Assembly: GCA_009746045.1 (NCBI GenBank)
Contig: RPFO01000059.1
Span: forward strand, 2,676,568 to 2,740,567
DNA length: 64,000 nucleotides
Direction: 5' to 3'
Source: Mesostigma viride
Lineage: Eukaryota > Streptophyta > Mesostigmatophyceae > Mesostigmatales > Mesostigmataceae
Position 1 is the stretch's first letter. Each line of letters opens with the position of its first letter. The notes below the pieces were generated by a model. The model saw nothing but the letters and a program-made list of their open reading frames with translations, was not told the DNA's origin and did no database searches. This document shows, piece after piece, positions 47,581-59,534 of this stretch. Made by a program: the position numbers and the translations under genes.

Positions 47581-49450
47581 GCTGCCGTCCGGCACTTTGA
47601 AGCCCGCCGGTGCTATAATTCCTATCGTCCACGCATGTTTTCCCCTGCCTCAAACCGCACGTTGCATTTAAATCTGGAGCCCAAAATTCACTGAAAACGT
47701 GTGCCAGCCGGTAGCAAACTGGGCCAAGCTGCCACGGAATGGTGGTACCGCCTGCCGTCCGGCACTTTGAAGCCCGCCGGTGCTATAATTCCTATCGTCC
47801 ACGCATGTTTTCCCCTGCCTCAAACCGCACGTTGCATTTAAATCTGGAGCCCAAAATTCACTGAAAACGTGTGCCAGCCGGTAGCAAACTGGGCCAAGCT
47901 GCCACGGAATGGTGGTACCGCCTGCCGTCCGGCACTTTGAAGCCCGCCGGTGCTATAATTCCTATCGTCCACGCATGTTTTCCCCTGCCTCAAACCGCAC
48001 GTTGCATTTAAATCTGGAGCCCAAAATTCACTGAAAACGTGTGCCAGCCGGTAGCAAACTGGGCCAAGCTGCCACGGAATGGTGGTACCGCCTGCCGTCC
48101 GGCACTTTGAAGCCCGCCGGTGCTATAATTCCTATCGTCCACGCATGTTTTCCCCTGCCTCAAACCGCACGTTGCATTTAAATCTGGAGCCCAAAATTCA
48201 CTGAAAACGTGTGCCAGCCGGTAGCAAACTGGGCCAAGCTGCCACGGAATGGTGGTACCGCCTGCCGTCCGGCACTTTGAAGCCCGCCGGTGCTATAATT
48301 CCTATCGTCCACGCATGTTTTCCCCTGCCTCAAACCGCACGTTGCATTTAAATCTGGAGCCCAAAATTCACTGAAAACGTGTGCCAGCCGGTAGCAAACT
48401 GGGCCAAGCTGCCACGGAATGGTGGTACCGCCTGCCGTCCGGCACTTTGAAGCCCGCCGGTGCTATAATTCCTATCGTCCACGCATGTTTTCCCCTGCCT
48501 CAAACCGCACGTTGCATTTAAATCTGGAGCCCAAAATTCACTGAAAACGTGTGCCAGCCGGTAGCAAACTGGGCCAAGCTGCCACGGAATGGTGGTACCG
48601 CCTGCCGTCCGGCACTTTGAAGCCCGCCGGTGCTATAATTCCTATCGTCCACGCATGTTTTCCCCTGCCTCAAACCGCACGTTGCATTTAAATCTGGAGC
48701 CCAAAATTCACTGAAAACGTGTGCCAGCCGGTAGCAAACTGGGCCAAGCTGCCACGGAATGGTGGTACCGCCTGCCGTCCGGCACTTTGAAGCCCGCCGG
48801 TGCTATAATTCCTATCGTCCACGCATGTTTTCCCCTGCCTCAAACCGCACGTTGCATTTAAATCTGGAGCCCAAAATTCACTGAAAACGTGTGCCAGCCG
48901 GTAGCAAACTGGGCCAAGCTGCCACGGAATGGTGGTACCGCCTGCCGTCCGGCACTTTGAAGCCCGCCGGTGCTATAATTCCTATCGTCCACGCATGTTT
49001 TCCCCTGCCTCAAACCGCACGTTGCATTTAAATCTGGAGCCCAAAATTCACTGAAAACGTGTGCCAGCCGGTAGCAAACTGGGCCAAGCTGCCACGGAAT
49101 GGTGGTACCGCCTGCCGTCCGGCACTTTGAAGCCCGCCGGTGCTATAATTCCTATCGTCCACGCATGTTTTCCCCTGCCTCAAACCGCACGTTGCATTTA
49201 AATCTGGAGCCCAAAATTCACTGAAAACGTGTGCCAGCCGGTAGCAAACTGGGCCAAGCTGCCACGGAATGGTGGTACCGCCTGCCGTCCGGCACTTTGA
49301 AGCCCGCCGGTGCTATAATTCCTATCGTCCACGCATGTTTTCCCCTGCCTCAAACCGCACGTTGCATTTAAATCTGGAGCCCAAAATTCACTGAAAACGT
49401 GTGCCAGCCGGTAGCAAACTGGGCCAAGCTGCCACGGAATGGTGGTACCC
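47581..49450 (-). repeat. Eleven tandem 170-bp monomers, 5' region of the LINE
   Basis: Period exactly 170 bp (starts 47581, 47751, 47921 and so on to 49281); copies appear identical apart from the first bases of the first copy and the last base at the insertion edge. They lie upstream of the LINE ORF and inside its target duplication, so they belong to the element. Mouse L1 5' monomers, which act as promoters, are a known parallel. A TTATA stretch (AATTATAGCACC on the minus strand) is in every unit. Confidence 0.95.
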
Positions 49451-49459
49451 CCATATATA

Positions 49460-51582
49460 CGCCAATAATGCGCTATAAATAGCAAAAGACGCTAACTAGG
49501 GCTGGTTATGCCCCAGCCAATCCACAAAACAGGTTGACCCAAAAAGCACAAGCCGCGTATAGTTGCTTCCAGGCACATCGCAAACAGCAACTTACATGGG
49601 GCATACGGACACCGCCGTTCAAAAAATAGCCCGTGGCGCCAAAAACGCGATTTTTTTCACTTAAAAAAATAAAACAATTCATAAACTTGTCAGATCAAGC
49701 CAAAAAGCACTACTAAATTTCGGCACGGGTGGTCCCAGCCACGGTCCAAGTTTGAGGTCAATCGGACAACCCTAGCTCAAGTTATTGCGTTTGGCAGATG
49801 CCACTCTCACGACCGCTAAAGAGGGTTTTTCTTTGTACAAGGCCACTTAGGCATGATGTTTTCCATCCAAAAAGCCTGAAAGCATGCCCTACTCGATCAC
49901 AAAACATAAGCAAACGCCTAGGCACCTCATCTGCCCTCACCTGCCCTCGGCATGGCCAACCTTGCAAGCGCAAGCATAGCAACACGATCGCTAGGCATAC
50001 ATGCCAAGAGAGCATACACTATACTCAACCCAAGGTTACCTTGTAAACTTCACGCCAAGAACTCAGCAAATCTATGACCAAAAGCACCTCTAACTCTTGC
50101 TCACTGATGACGACACATGCTCAAGGTCGGGGGTCACTGTGGCACGCACTGATGGGTTTCCTAGACGACCACCTGACAAGGCGCTAAGGACCACTCAGTA
50201 ACCAAGTAAACACAATTACACTTTGCATGCCATCCAACATGCATCAAATACATGCTGAATATGTTATGAAATACAAATGGGTGGCCACACACCTCATACC
50301 CCTTCACCGTCCCTCGAGCATGGCCAGACTTATAAGCATGTGAATAGCAATAATGATGATGGCACTAAAATGCCTAATCAGCATTTTCTATGTTTCTCCC
50401 AGGTTAGAGTGTTAAGGTTTATGCCAACCAAGCTAATCAACACTGCAGCGACTCCTTAACTGCCCTACCTGAGATGGGCAGCAAACTGGAAAGATGGAGG
50501 GCAAGGAACCAAGGAGATCATGGCATACAAAGCTTGCATGCAGTCAACCATGTCAACCATGGTTGGCTCAGCACATTGCAGCCTTTTCACATCATCATAT
50601 CAAGGGAAAGCTCAAATAAACCAATGGTGGCAGCTATCTACATGCAGTCACACAAATGCAATATCTCCGACATGATCGTCAATAAAACACTTCCTCCCCG
50701 GCACGATAGAATGGAAAGAAACCATTGGCGGGCCTCCAGCGCATGAGCGCTGTGATGCCGCTGCGAAGAGAGGGTGCGTCACTCTCACACAACTAGAAGC
50801 TTCCATACGCACAACATCCTTGCCAGAACACGTTTCATGAAATACCTTAAACCTTCCCGAGAAGCAATAGGCTTCGACTGAAGCGGCCTTGACCACGACA
50901 TCAATGAAAACAATCTAAAGTAGCCAGGTATTCGACAACACCACGGCAAGCAACGGCGAGCTAGCTGGCGGAAACTGCCCAAAAAGAACGAAAAAAACTT
51001 CGAACGATGAGCTAATAGAAGAAAGAACTGATAGCACAGAACATTCGCGACAAATCTATACCTTGCCCTCGCAGATCCCTCACCCAGGCGCGCAACAACG
51101 GCCGTTCTTCCATGGAAGGTTCCGACATGCACTGCAGAGGCCTGAAGAATTACTTACCGAGAACGGCCGAAAATGTAGCAAAAAGCACCAGTTCGGTTTG
51201 GAATTCAATGCTACCGATACGAATTCATCCTTCGCGGTCAAAAAGCCCCCCAAAACTGCGAATTTACTGCCGCTATCACGAATTCTATTTTATTCCACGC
51301 GACGAAAAAATGCAGTTTACCCCCCATGCCGATGGCAGAAAAAGAAAGCAGCGATATTGTAAATCAGCTACTTGCCGCCACAAACCAACATCATTAAATC
51401 ATCGTCTTCAACATTCGAGCATTTTTTTTGGCATTTCTCTAGCCTTACATTGCTAGTTTCGCCTAAACGCAGTCGCCATGGCCACTTCCGCAAGGGGTGC
51501 GCGCACCGTGCACCCACTTTTCACGGTACGGCTGGTACCGCGAATTTTTTGGCGCGGAAAAAATTCGGCGCGCCGCGTCCCC
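49460..51582. other. Right arm of the TTAA element, no supported gene
   Basis: About 2.1 kb of mixed-composition DNA. Short ORFs (e.g. 50785-51132 minus, 51063-51362 plus) lack recognisable domains and I do not call them. Ends in the GGGGACGCGGC inverted terminus at 51582. Confidence 0.6.
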
Positions 51583-51586
51583 TTAA

Positions 51587-53774
51587 GACGCTCTACTAAA
51601 TGAGAGGAGGAGGAGTGGTAGGCAGTACCGAATGTAACCTTGGTACCGATAGCAGCGAAAAACTGCTGCCAGAAGTCTGAGGTAAATAACTTATCTTTAT
51701 CACTAATAAACTGCCTACTCAAACCATGATATCTGTAAACATTATTAAGGTATAGGCGTGCGCAATCACGTGCGGTGAGTTCTAAAGGACACGGCACGAG
51801 ATGACACATACGAGTAAAACGATCTACGAAAACAAGGATCTGGGCATTACCTCTATCATTCTTCCTAAAAGGTCCTACAAAATCCATCATGATAGAATCC
51901 CACGGCATGATGGGATCGGGCAAGGTCCTAGGTTCTGCTATCTGTCCTACATTATTGGGTTTCATCTCCTGGCAAGATTGACAGGTTCTAACATACTCAT
52001 CTACATCCTTGAAAAGGGAAGGCCAGTAATAAGAGCGGGCTACTAGGTCCCGTACCCGTTTACCACCCTGATGAGCAGCTAAGTCATGCAACTCAAAGAG
52101 CAAGGAGGAGCGACAGATAGGAGGGACATACAGGCGCCATTGAGGGGGAGAATCTGCTATTTGCACATATAAAAACCCACCTACAAATTTACAAGGGTGC
52201 TTGCCTAATTGTTGGGGATGGGCTGCAATGGCATCTAAAGCTTCCGGCTCAGTGGCCGTAAATCTACTAATAAGGCGTTCAAGATCAGAGGTAGGCATCG
52301 CTACAGAGGTATCCAGAACAGGTTTGAAGAGGTCTCCTACCGCCTTGCCAAAGAGAAGGGGAGGTCCTAAAGGAACTATGTTATCATAAGATTTTCCTGA
52401 CCTAGTCGCTATATGGCTAAGCGGTATAGAAATTTTATTTTCCCCCTCCCCCCCCACCGAGACCACAGGAAGGGCCTCACACGGGAGAGAGAGTCCTACG
52501 TGAGAAAGGAGATCAGGCATGCGAACAGCAGTATGAAAGAGATAGGCATAGGATTCATCATCGGGTAGGTCGCCATAAGGGGTTACACCCATAGTAGTAG
52601 GAACTAGAGTAGTATTGAGAACATCCAGGTCCTCGAAAAAGGAGTAATCTGCGCGACGGGAGAGTGCATCTGGTACTATATTATCTACACCCTTAACATA
52701 CTGAAGTTTAAAAGGGGAAAATTGTGCTAAAAACTCCATCCAGCGCGCTTGACGAGGGGTAAGGTTGGGTTGGGAGAGAAGATGAGTAAGGGGACGGTGA
52801 TCTGTTTGGATAACTAATCTATAAGGATCTATTTCACAGGGTTCATTTAGGCAGACATCAAATTGAGCACCTTTAAGAAAGTGCTGCCACGCATGGCAAC
52901 AATACACCACTGCTAAGAGTTCCTGCTGGTGTACGGGATAGTTACGCTCCGCAGGGAGCATTGTCCTAGAGATATACTCAATTGGCTGTAGGCCCTGACC
53001 CTGATCCTGGAGAAGGACGCCCCCTATAGCTACCTTACTAGCGTCTGTAGCTACCACAAAGGGTTTAGTAGTATCCGGTAGGATGAGTACGGGAGGGGAG
53101 AGGAGTAGGGATTTTAAACACTGAAAGGCCGACTGACATTCACTACTCCAGACAAAGGGGATATCCTTCTTTAATAAATGATTAATAGGGGCTGCTATAG
53201 TTGCGAAACGCGGGATAAAACGCCTATAGTAAGAGGCAATCCCTAGAAAACTACGTACACCTTTAACGTCGGTAGGGGTAGGCCATTCCTGAATTGACTT
53301 AGTTTTATCCGGGTCGGTAGCGACCCCGGCATCCGACAAGACGTGTCCTAAAAATGGTACACTCCTACCTGAACGAACTTTAGCACGGCGAGCCCACAAG
53401 GAATTTTCAGCCATTATCTCTAATACTTTCTTTAAATCACGTAGGTGCGTTTCAAAATCAGGAGAGTAAATAAGGATATCATCTAAGTAAGCTTGAGCAC
53501 AAGAACGGTCGTGCTCAGATAAAGAAACAGAGAAGAAGGAAGGATCCTTTAAATCAGAGGACACTTGAGGAAGGTGAGAATTCCCCATAACAGGTCTAAG
53601 CACTTCATTCATTAACATTTGGAAAGAGGCAGGAGAGTTACAGAGTCCCATAGCTGCTACTCTAAACTGGTAATGACCAAAAGGGGTAGCAAAGGCGGTT
53701 TTATGGCAATCCTCAGGAGCTATCCGCAACTGCCAAAAACCATCCGCACAATCCAGTACTGTGAAACACGTAGA
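51587..53774 (-). pseudogene. pol: Gypsy-CD pol: RT, RNase H and integrase N-terminal half
   Basis: One open frame through RT (from QLRIAPEDCHK), RNase H and integrase to the catalytic Glu (HLVERL), showing that the family's pol is a single PR-RT-RH-INT reading frame with no natural break at the C-run seen in A and B. It is cut at 51587 by the TTAA element and at 53774 by the LINE fragment. Confidence 0.92.
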
Positions 53775-54298
53775 AACTTCGGCATCTGCTTATTGACGTT
53801 TCGGTGGCGCGGCCCTTGGCTCTTAGCCACGTGGCTGGGGCCTCCCTCACGGCAGGTTACACGGCGGACCGGGCGGAGCGGGCCAAGCTCCTGGCCTACG
53901 GCGACGTCGGGCACCATCGTGTGGTGCCATTTGTCCTGGAGGAGTTTGGGGCCATGGGGCCCCTGACCTCCGCCTTCTTCAAGGAGTGTTGCCGGCTCCG
54001 GGAGGACCGGCTGGACCTGGAGGGCCAGCGGGCCCCATGGTCGGCGCGGACCTGGACGTCATATTGGCGTCAGCGCTTGTCGGTGGCGCTGACTCGGGCC
54101 ATGGCTGACATCATGCTCCGCCGTATGCGGGCTGATTTTGCGGTGCAGCAGGGCTATTAGGTTCCTCCCGTTAGGCGTTTCCATTGGTCTTATCGTAGTA
54201 TAGAGCTTTGACATGGCTCTGTATATAGGTTTATAGCTGGGCGTTTGCTTTGGTTTGAGTGATTTCACTCTGTTGTAAGTAATTATATTTTTAAAATA
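53775..54298 (+). mobile_element. 5'-truncated LINE copy inserted in Gypsy-CD RT
   Basis: Plus-strand copy of the last part of the LINE (matches the complement of about 42183-42695): endonuclease C-terminus (stop TAG at 54158-54160) and 3' UTR ending TTTTTAA. About 14 bp of RT sequence (CCTTTAACCTTATT) are missing at the site, so the insertion came with a small target deletion rather than a clear duplication. Confidence 0.9.
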
Positions 54299-55388
54299 TA
54301 TCATCAATACGAGGTAGAGGGTATTTAGACTTCACAGTAATATCATTCAACTTCCTATAATCAGTAACTAGGCGAAACTTGCCATTTGGCTTAGGAACTA
54401 ACAGGACACCAGCTGAGTAGGGAGAGTTACTAGGCTCTATCAATCCTGCTTCTAATAGCGACACTAAAATCTGTTTTAGTTCCTTAAATTCGGTAGGGCC
54501 CATTCTATACATCGGAGAGTGCGTAGGAACTGCACCGTCCTTGATGACTACACGGTGTAAAACAGAACGAGGAGGAGGATAGGAAGGAGTCTTTTCTTCA
54601 AAAACTTTTGAGGCATCTATCACAGCCATGTATCTGACTATTTCATTTTCAGTAAATCCCACTCCTATAGTATCCACTGTGTTTATATCTATGTCCACAC
54701 TATTATTAGTGATAGGTATCTCTTGTACTTCTAACTGAAGGAACATACATAATAGGTATCCATATTCCTTTAGTTCAGATCGCAATTCTTCATTGGACAT
54801 TAATACTTCAGGTATAGGTCTTACAGGAGGATCAACAGGTGTAGGAGGAGTAATATCTACCAAGGATAATTTTCTAATCTATAATGACGTTCCGGTACCC
54901 AGTAAGAGCTATCTGGAAACCAAATGACCATGGTATCATAATTAATAGTAATCTTATTATCCTGGTGCCAATCTAATCCTAGTAATACATCAGCGGTAGT
55001 GATAGGGCCTATAGTGGCCGTCAGGTTGATAGTACGTCCTTGTATGACCAGGGGAAGGGACACCGTACCCGGGGAATGACTGGTGCGACCGTCAGCATAA
55101 TGAACAGTGACAGGTTTGGTGTGAGGGATAGGGACTAGTCCTAAACGCCTAACTAGGGCCTCGCTCACAAAGGAGCTAGCCACACCGCTATCTACCAACA
55201 CAGAGACATTCAAAAGTTCATCAGCATGCAAGAAAGGGTCTACAACAGTATGGGGAACGGTTAAGCCACCATTCAAAAACATAAGAGGACGGACACGTAG
55301 TGGTAGGGATGATTCAGCTCCTACAGAGGTTATAAAAACAGGCAGGCAAAAATTATTATCTGGGGTACTATCTAAGGACCTGTCCAGG
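54299..55388 (-). pseudogene. pol: Gypsy-CD pol: protease and RT N-terminus
   Basis: Protease core (VLVDSGVASSFVSEALVRR, VLLGLDWH) at 55282-54857 and RT N-terminus at 54863-54299 ([21 protein letters not shown]). A one-base loss near 54869 splits them. The frame upstream of the first ATG is open to the gag stop, +1 relative to gag. Confidence 0.9.
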
Positions 55389-57142
55389 TTACCCCCGGCT
55401 GACAGGCCTACTGTTCCCCCTCCCCCCCAAATCCATAGGAACTAACCCCGAAGAAGACCCTGGCGAAAAAGCCACTGCTGGAGGGTCACGAGGGATCGAA
55501 GATGGTGCGGGAGCCTGATTATCATAGGGGAACCCTGGGGGTCCTGTCTGCACAGCATTCAGCCTACTAGGGGTAGCTGAGGGAATGCGTCCTGAAGTGG
55601 GACGAATAGGAGCACGCTGAGGGGTACGAGGAGGGCGAGCGTCGGGATGAGGGGGAGCACCCGAAAGGAACTTGGGGCACTCACGTTTAAGATGACCTAC
55701 TTCCTTACAATGATAGCATGTGATATGAGAGACATCAAGAGCTGAAAGGTCAGTAACACAGATATCTAATTCTTCTACATAGGAGTTCTCCTCCTCAGGG
55801 GTAAGGATAATATTATTAATACGGGAGCGGGTAGGGAGAGAAGGAGTGGTGAAGAAATCTGCTACTCGTAAGAGATGCTGGCGCACATGCTTGAGGGGCA
55901 GATCAGTAAAACGGTAGGCAGAGAACTGGCGCTTGACTTCACGTAATAAGGGTCTACTGAGGCCTTGGAGGAAGCGAGCACGTACTTCTGCACCCGACAA
56001 ATCCCTAATTCGTACCATCTGGGCATCAAACTCTTTCATATACTCCTTAAATGATTTAGGACCCTGCTGCAAGGTACCAAAGGCTAATCTATCCTGCCAA
56101 TCTGAATCAGGAGGGACTAAATGGTTCTCTAAACGCTTAAACAATTCTGCTACAGAGTTAGGGTAGGCATGAGAGGCCAAAGACTCACACTGGATGAGGT
56201 TAGCAAGATCAGGAGTAATGCAGGTAGTAAGATAGTGAGGGACTAATACAGCATCAGAGAGACGCCATCTATTATGATTCTGCCATGACTCTGTGTTCTG
56301 GGTAAGCAACATAATAAAAGTGAAAAACTGTTGAGGGGTAGACTTAACATCCAGCTTGGGAAGGTTAGCAAAGAGGGGAAGAGCAGGGGGCTTAGGGGGA
56401 TTAGAAGAGTCAGTTTTTCCCATAGGGCCACTATCTTCCACTGCTACATAAGCGGGATAGAAGGAAGGAAGAGGAAAGGTCTTGGGTAGGGGTCTAGAAG
56501 GGGCCACCGTTTCAGGCTGGTGCCCATAGGAGAAGGGAACAGTATATTGCTCACGAAGAGAGGAGTAGGCAAAATGATCATAATTTCTATCATCTAGGGG
56601 CATGGTGCTGAAATCACTATTAACTTCTAAATCAGCCACACGGGTAGGGACCTGGGCAGCCTCATAGGCCGTATCAGGGTAGGACCAGGAAGCAGGTGGG
56701 TAAAAGGGAACTGCACTAGGGCGCCCAGAAGGGCCGACAGGGGCAGAGGTACGACCCGTGTTAAAAGCAGGCATGGAAGGCACAGGGTGGGAAGGAGGTC
56801 TAGAAACATTGTCAGGGTGTGAGGACCTAATAGGAGGTTGAGCCAAGGTTGCAGGAGGGGCAGGGGCCTGGTTCAAGGTAAAGGATGGGTCATCACTAAC
56901 TCTGACGCGCATACGTTGTTCATAGGTAGGAGGGGTAAGTGAGGGACGACGGCGACCACCAGTAACAGGAGAAGGAGGTGAGGTACGCAGATTACCTTGA
57001 GGAGTGAGATGATGCACCGTTTCAAGTGAGTCCCGTCGGTTACCACGAGTGTTGTTATGGTTGTTAGTATTATCATTATTATTATTCATATAGTAGTAGT
57101 GTTGGTAGGTATAGGCGACATATTTCCACCCACTGGATCCAT
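55389..57142 (-). pseudogene. gag: Gypsy-CD gag with a frameshift near its start
   Basis: Native ATG at 57142 (MDPVGGNMSPIPTN), but an indel near 57085 puts the first 20 codons out of phase with the rest, which is open to 55389. Capsid-like domain and CYHCKEVGH knuckle are intact. Slightly shorter variant of the Gypsy-B gag. Confidence 0.88.
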
Positions 57143-57266
57143 CTTTAATTAAGTAAATGAATAGGAATCTAACTGAAAGCAACAAGGAAAAAGGACAAGG
57201 CCTAATTTAAGGCAAGGAAAGAAAAGAAAAGCTTTTAATGTCCTACAAGAAGAAAAACAATTTAAA

Positions 57267-57671
57267 TCAATCCTTTTTAGCAACAGTAATGGATAGGGAA
57301 CCGAACTCTAAGGTGAGAGGCGTATCTAAGCTAGATGAGGATGCAGCCCGTTTAGGGGGAGACGAAGGAGGAGATGGAGGTGGTGTGACGAAAACAAGAC
57401 TATCTACAGCAGGACGAGCATGAGGAGAAGGACGAGAATGGAGACCCAAATCTGATTCACTATGATTTAAGAGGTAGGTCTGAGCTTCTTCAAAGGACAT
57501 AAACTTCTTATATTTGGAGACATTATAAGCACGCGACTGAACGAACTTCCTAGCATCGGCCCACGATAAGAAGATAGATGCCCATTGAGGGGTAATAACT
57601 ACGTAATATTTCGCTAAACTATTGTTACTAGTCGAATGAGAAGGAGCAGGAAAAGGACGTCGCTGGCTCAT
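57267..57671 (-). CDS. Gypsy-CD ORF1: hybrid-binding-like (Cauli_VI) protein
   Basis: 134 residues from ATG 57671. Same domain with substitutions (FLSWADARKFV, KYKKF, FEEAQTYL). Substitutions concentrate in the tail, whereas YYVVITPQW, the FLSW block and KKF are kept, consistent with selection on the domain before this copy's insertion. Donor-like CCAG/GTGCGT precedes the ATG. Confidence 0.78.
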   Translation of the reverse strand: MSQRRPFPAPSHSTSNNSLAKYYVVITPQWASIFLSWADARKFVQSRAYNVSKYKKFMSFEEAQTYLLNHSESDLGLHSRPSPHARPAVDSLVFVTPPPSPPSSPPKRAASSSSLDTPLTLEFGSLSITVAKKD

Positions 57672-58199
57672 GTTAACGCACCTGGTAGGTCTTGAGTAGT
57701 CAAATAAGGAGAACGAGGAGAAGGCGACTTATCTCGGGTGTCTGAAACCGAACCAGATTGACGACGCACGCAGGGACGAGGTTTCCAGCGCCAGGTGGTC
57801 GTAAGTATCCGGTTTCAAGAATTCTGCGGCCGGCGATGGGTCGTCTAAATACAAAGCAGGCAAGATGCAGAAAAAGTGTAATCTACGAGACGCTAGTCGT
57901 CTCTCTACCGTAAAACCAAAACCCTCACCTATCTACGACAGTAGGCAACATTTCTCAGGAAAACAAAACGAGGAAAAGGAGCTATCTATAAAAGGATTTT
58001 CCGCTTCGAGCAGGTCTATCTTCTAGGCAGGGCGTGTCCCGAATCGGGCAGCACTACCCCCCCGGCTTGCAGGCGACCCGCCCATTACCTGTCAAGTAGG
58101 TGTCGTCTTCATTTTCCCGGACGCGGAAGGGTTGATTCAATGACGTATGTTGCAGGGGATCGTCGTCTCGCTCTCTACCTAAAATTCCTCCGAGTCCAT
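57672..58199 (-). other. Gypsy-CD leader with primer-binding site
   Basis: 528 bp without a supported gene. The minus strand next to the LTR is A then TGGACTCGGAGGAATT; Gypsy-E has the same and Gypsy-A/B have TGGTTCCGGAGGAACTT, so two primer-site variants exist. Confidence 0.6.
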
Positions 58200-58742
58200 T
58201 GTTACGTCTCAGATTTCTACCGCCACCTCTACCTCTACCTGGCCTGATGCTACCTAAACTAGTAAGGCCGCCTCTAGTTAAACCCCTAGCGAAAGACGAA
58301 CGAGACGATCCAGATCTCAGTGCATTAACGTAAGTATTACTATAATACGCCATAAGCCATTTACACAACCCGTTTACTCCAGGAATAGAGGAAGGAAACA
58401 CAACTACACTGCCGTGACCCAAGCCTATATGTGTTAATTCATTTAACACACGCCGAGTGCACACACGAGGGGTAGAACGTGCATAAATGGTCACCAACGG
58501 TCCAACACGCTCGGGCCGACCTGGCCCTCGCCTCCAGATGCACGCTGGTCCACTACATTCTACCAAAGGATCAGGACCACTAATAAAGTACGCGGCGCGG
58601 CGCCCAAAGGCACCCAATGTACCACAGTACTGTTACGAGGACAATAGTGTCCCAGTAGGAACTACACGTAAACCTAGGGACAACCGAGGCAAAAGACCTA
58701 ATTTACGTCCGTAACTACAACGAATTGTTACACGACGTAACA
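58200..58742 (-). repeat. Gypsy-CD 5' LTR (543 bp)
   Basis: TGTTACGTCTCAG...ACACGACGTAACA, followed by duplicated ATAGC. Carries the 25-bp GATGCACGCTGG unit only once, unlike the A/B LTRs. Confidence 0.93.
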
Positions 58743-59534
58743 ATAGCTAGGGTCATGGCAGTGTAGTAGTGTTTCCTTCCTCTATTCCTGGAATAAACGG
58801 GTTACGGTTAAATGGCTTATGGCGTATTATAGTCGTACTTACGTAAATGCATTGAGATCCAGCTCGTCACGTTCGTCTTTCGCACAGGGATTAACTAGAG
58901 GTGGCCTCACTAATTTAGGTAGTATTATACCGATTAGAGGTAGAGGCGGAGGTAGAGGGCTGAGTCGTAACAATGGACTCGGAGGAATTGTAGGTACTGT
59001 AGAGAACGTGACGGAGATCCCCTGCAGGCTGCAGCAGACGCCATTTACAACCCTACCCTTCCGCGGCCAGGAATATGAAGCCAGGCGCCAGCACAGCCTT
59101 GCCAGGTAATGGGCGGGTCGCCTGCAAGATAGCTGGGTAGTGCTGCCCGATTCGGGACACACCTAGGCTAGGAGTTAGACCTGCTGAGTCGCAGTGGAAA
59201 ACCCTTCATAGATAGCTCCTTTCCCTCTTCCGGCATTAGTGTTTTCATTATGTTGCTGTTTTTCGGACATAGTTAGGTTCGACTTTTTGGTTCTACGCTA
59301 GAGAGACGACTAGCGTCTCGTAGATTACACCTTTTCTGCATCTTGCCTGTTTTGTATTTAGACGACCCTTTGCCTGACGCAGACTTCTTGAAACCGGATA
59401 CTTACGACCACGTGGCGCTGGAATCCTCATACCTGCGTGCGTCGTCAATCTGGTTCGGTTTCAGACACCCTAGATCAGCTGCCTTCTCCTCCTTCTCCTA
59501 GCTTGACGTCACAAGACCTACCAGGTGAGTTCTC
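58743..59534 (+). other. Gypsy-E LTR end and leader
   Basis: LTR continues from 25738 (ATAGC repeated) to CGTAACA at 58972. Primer-binding-like ATGGACTCGGAGG follows. Leader to 59534 ends in CCAG/GTGAGT (59523-59530), the same donor-like site as in the minus-strand copies. No supported gene. Confidence 0.75.

Larger units (their letters stand above)
42183..49445 (-). mobile_element. Full-length LINE with restriction-like endonuclease and 5' monomers
   Basis: Minus-strand non-LTR retrotransposon of about 7.26 kb flanked by a 14-bp duplication (TACCCCCATATATA at 42169-42182 and 49446-49459). 5' to 3': eleven 170-bp monomers, a G/C-rich spacer, a coding region in several frames (PHD, RING-H2, C2H2-type fingers, RT, Cys-His motif, restriction-like endonuclease), a short 3' UTR ending AAGTAATTATATTTTTAA without a long poly-A. 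Coding frames shift mostly at G/C homopolymers, always by -1, so some breaks may be sequencing or mutational indels in one original ORF. Confidence 0.88.
42033..51582. mobile_element. TTAA-flanked element with GGGGAYGYGGC ends, hosting a LINE
   Basis: TTAA duplicated at 42029-42032 and 51583-51586; excision restores the Gypsy-CD integrase. Inverted termini are GGGGATGTGGCAC and GGGGACGCGGCGC. Without the LINE it is about 2.27 kb (42033-42182 and 49460-51582) and has no ORF I can support as a transposase. The right end carries a subterminal imperfect palindrome (CGAATTTTTTGGCGCGG / AAAAAATTCGGCGCG). TTAA targeting suggests mobilisation by a piggyBac-type enzyme, but the GGGG ends differ from the CCC ends of the other piggyBac-like elements here. 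Confidence 0.75.
25739..58742 (-). mobile_element. Gypsy-CD: gypsy chromovirus spread over 33 kb by nested insertions
   Basis: Flanked by ATAGC at 25734-25738 and 58743-58747. Minus-strand parts: 5' LTR 58200-58742, leader, ORF1, gag, pol (55282 to 51587, split by a LINE fragment), then across the TTAA element to the integrase/chromodomain end (42032-41218), ORF4 relic (41137-38804), and a 3' LTR in three pieces (38433-38334, 27540-27174, 25820-25739). LTR halves are about 99% alike outside small indels. It is the host for Gypsy-B, the 1.35-kb piggyBac-like element and the TTAA/LINE nest. Confidence 0.92.

Noticed and set aside
47581-49450. Tandem array as a CRISPR or centromeric satellite
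   Set aside because: The repeats are contiguous without spacers, the genome is eukaryotic, and the array is enclosed by the LINE target duplication.
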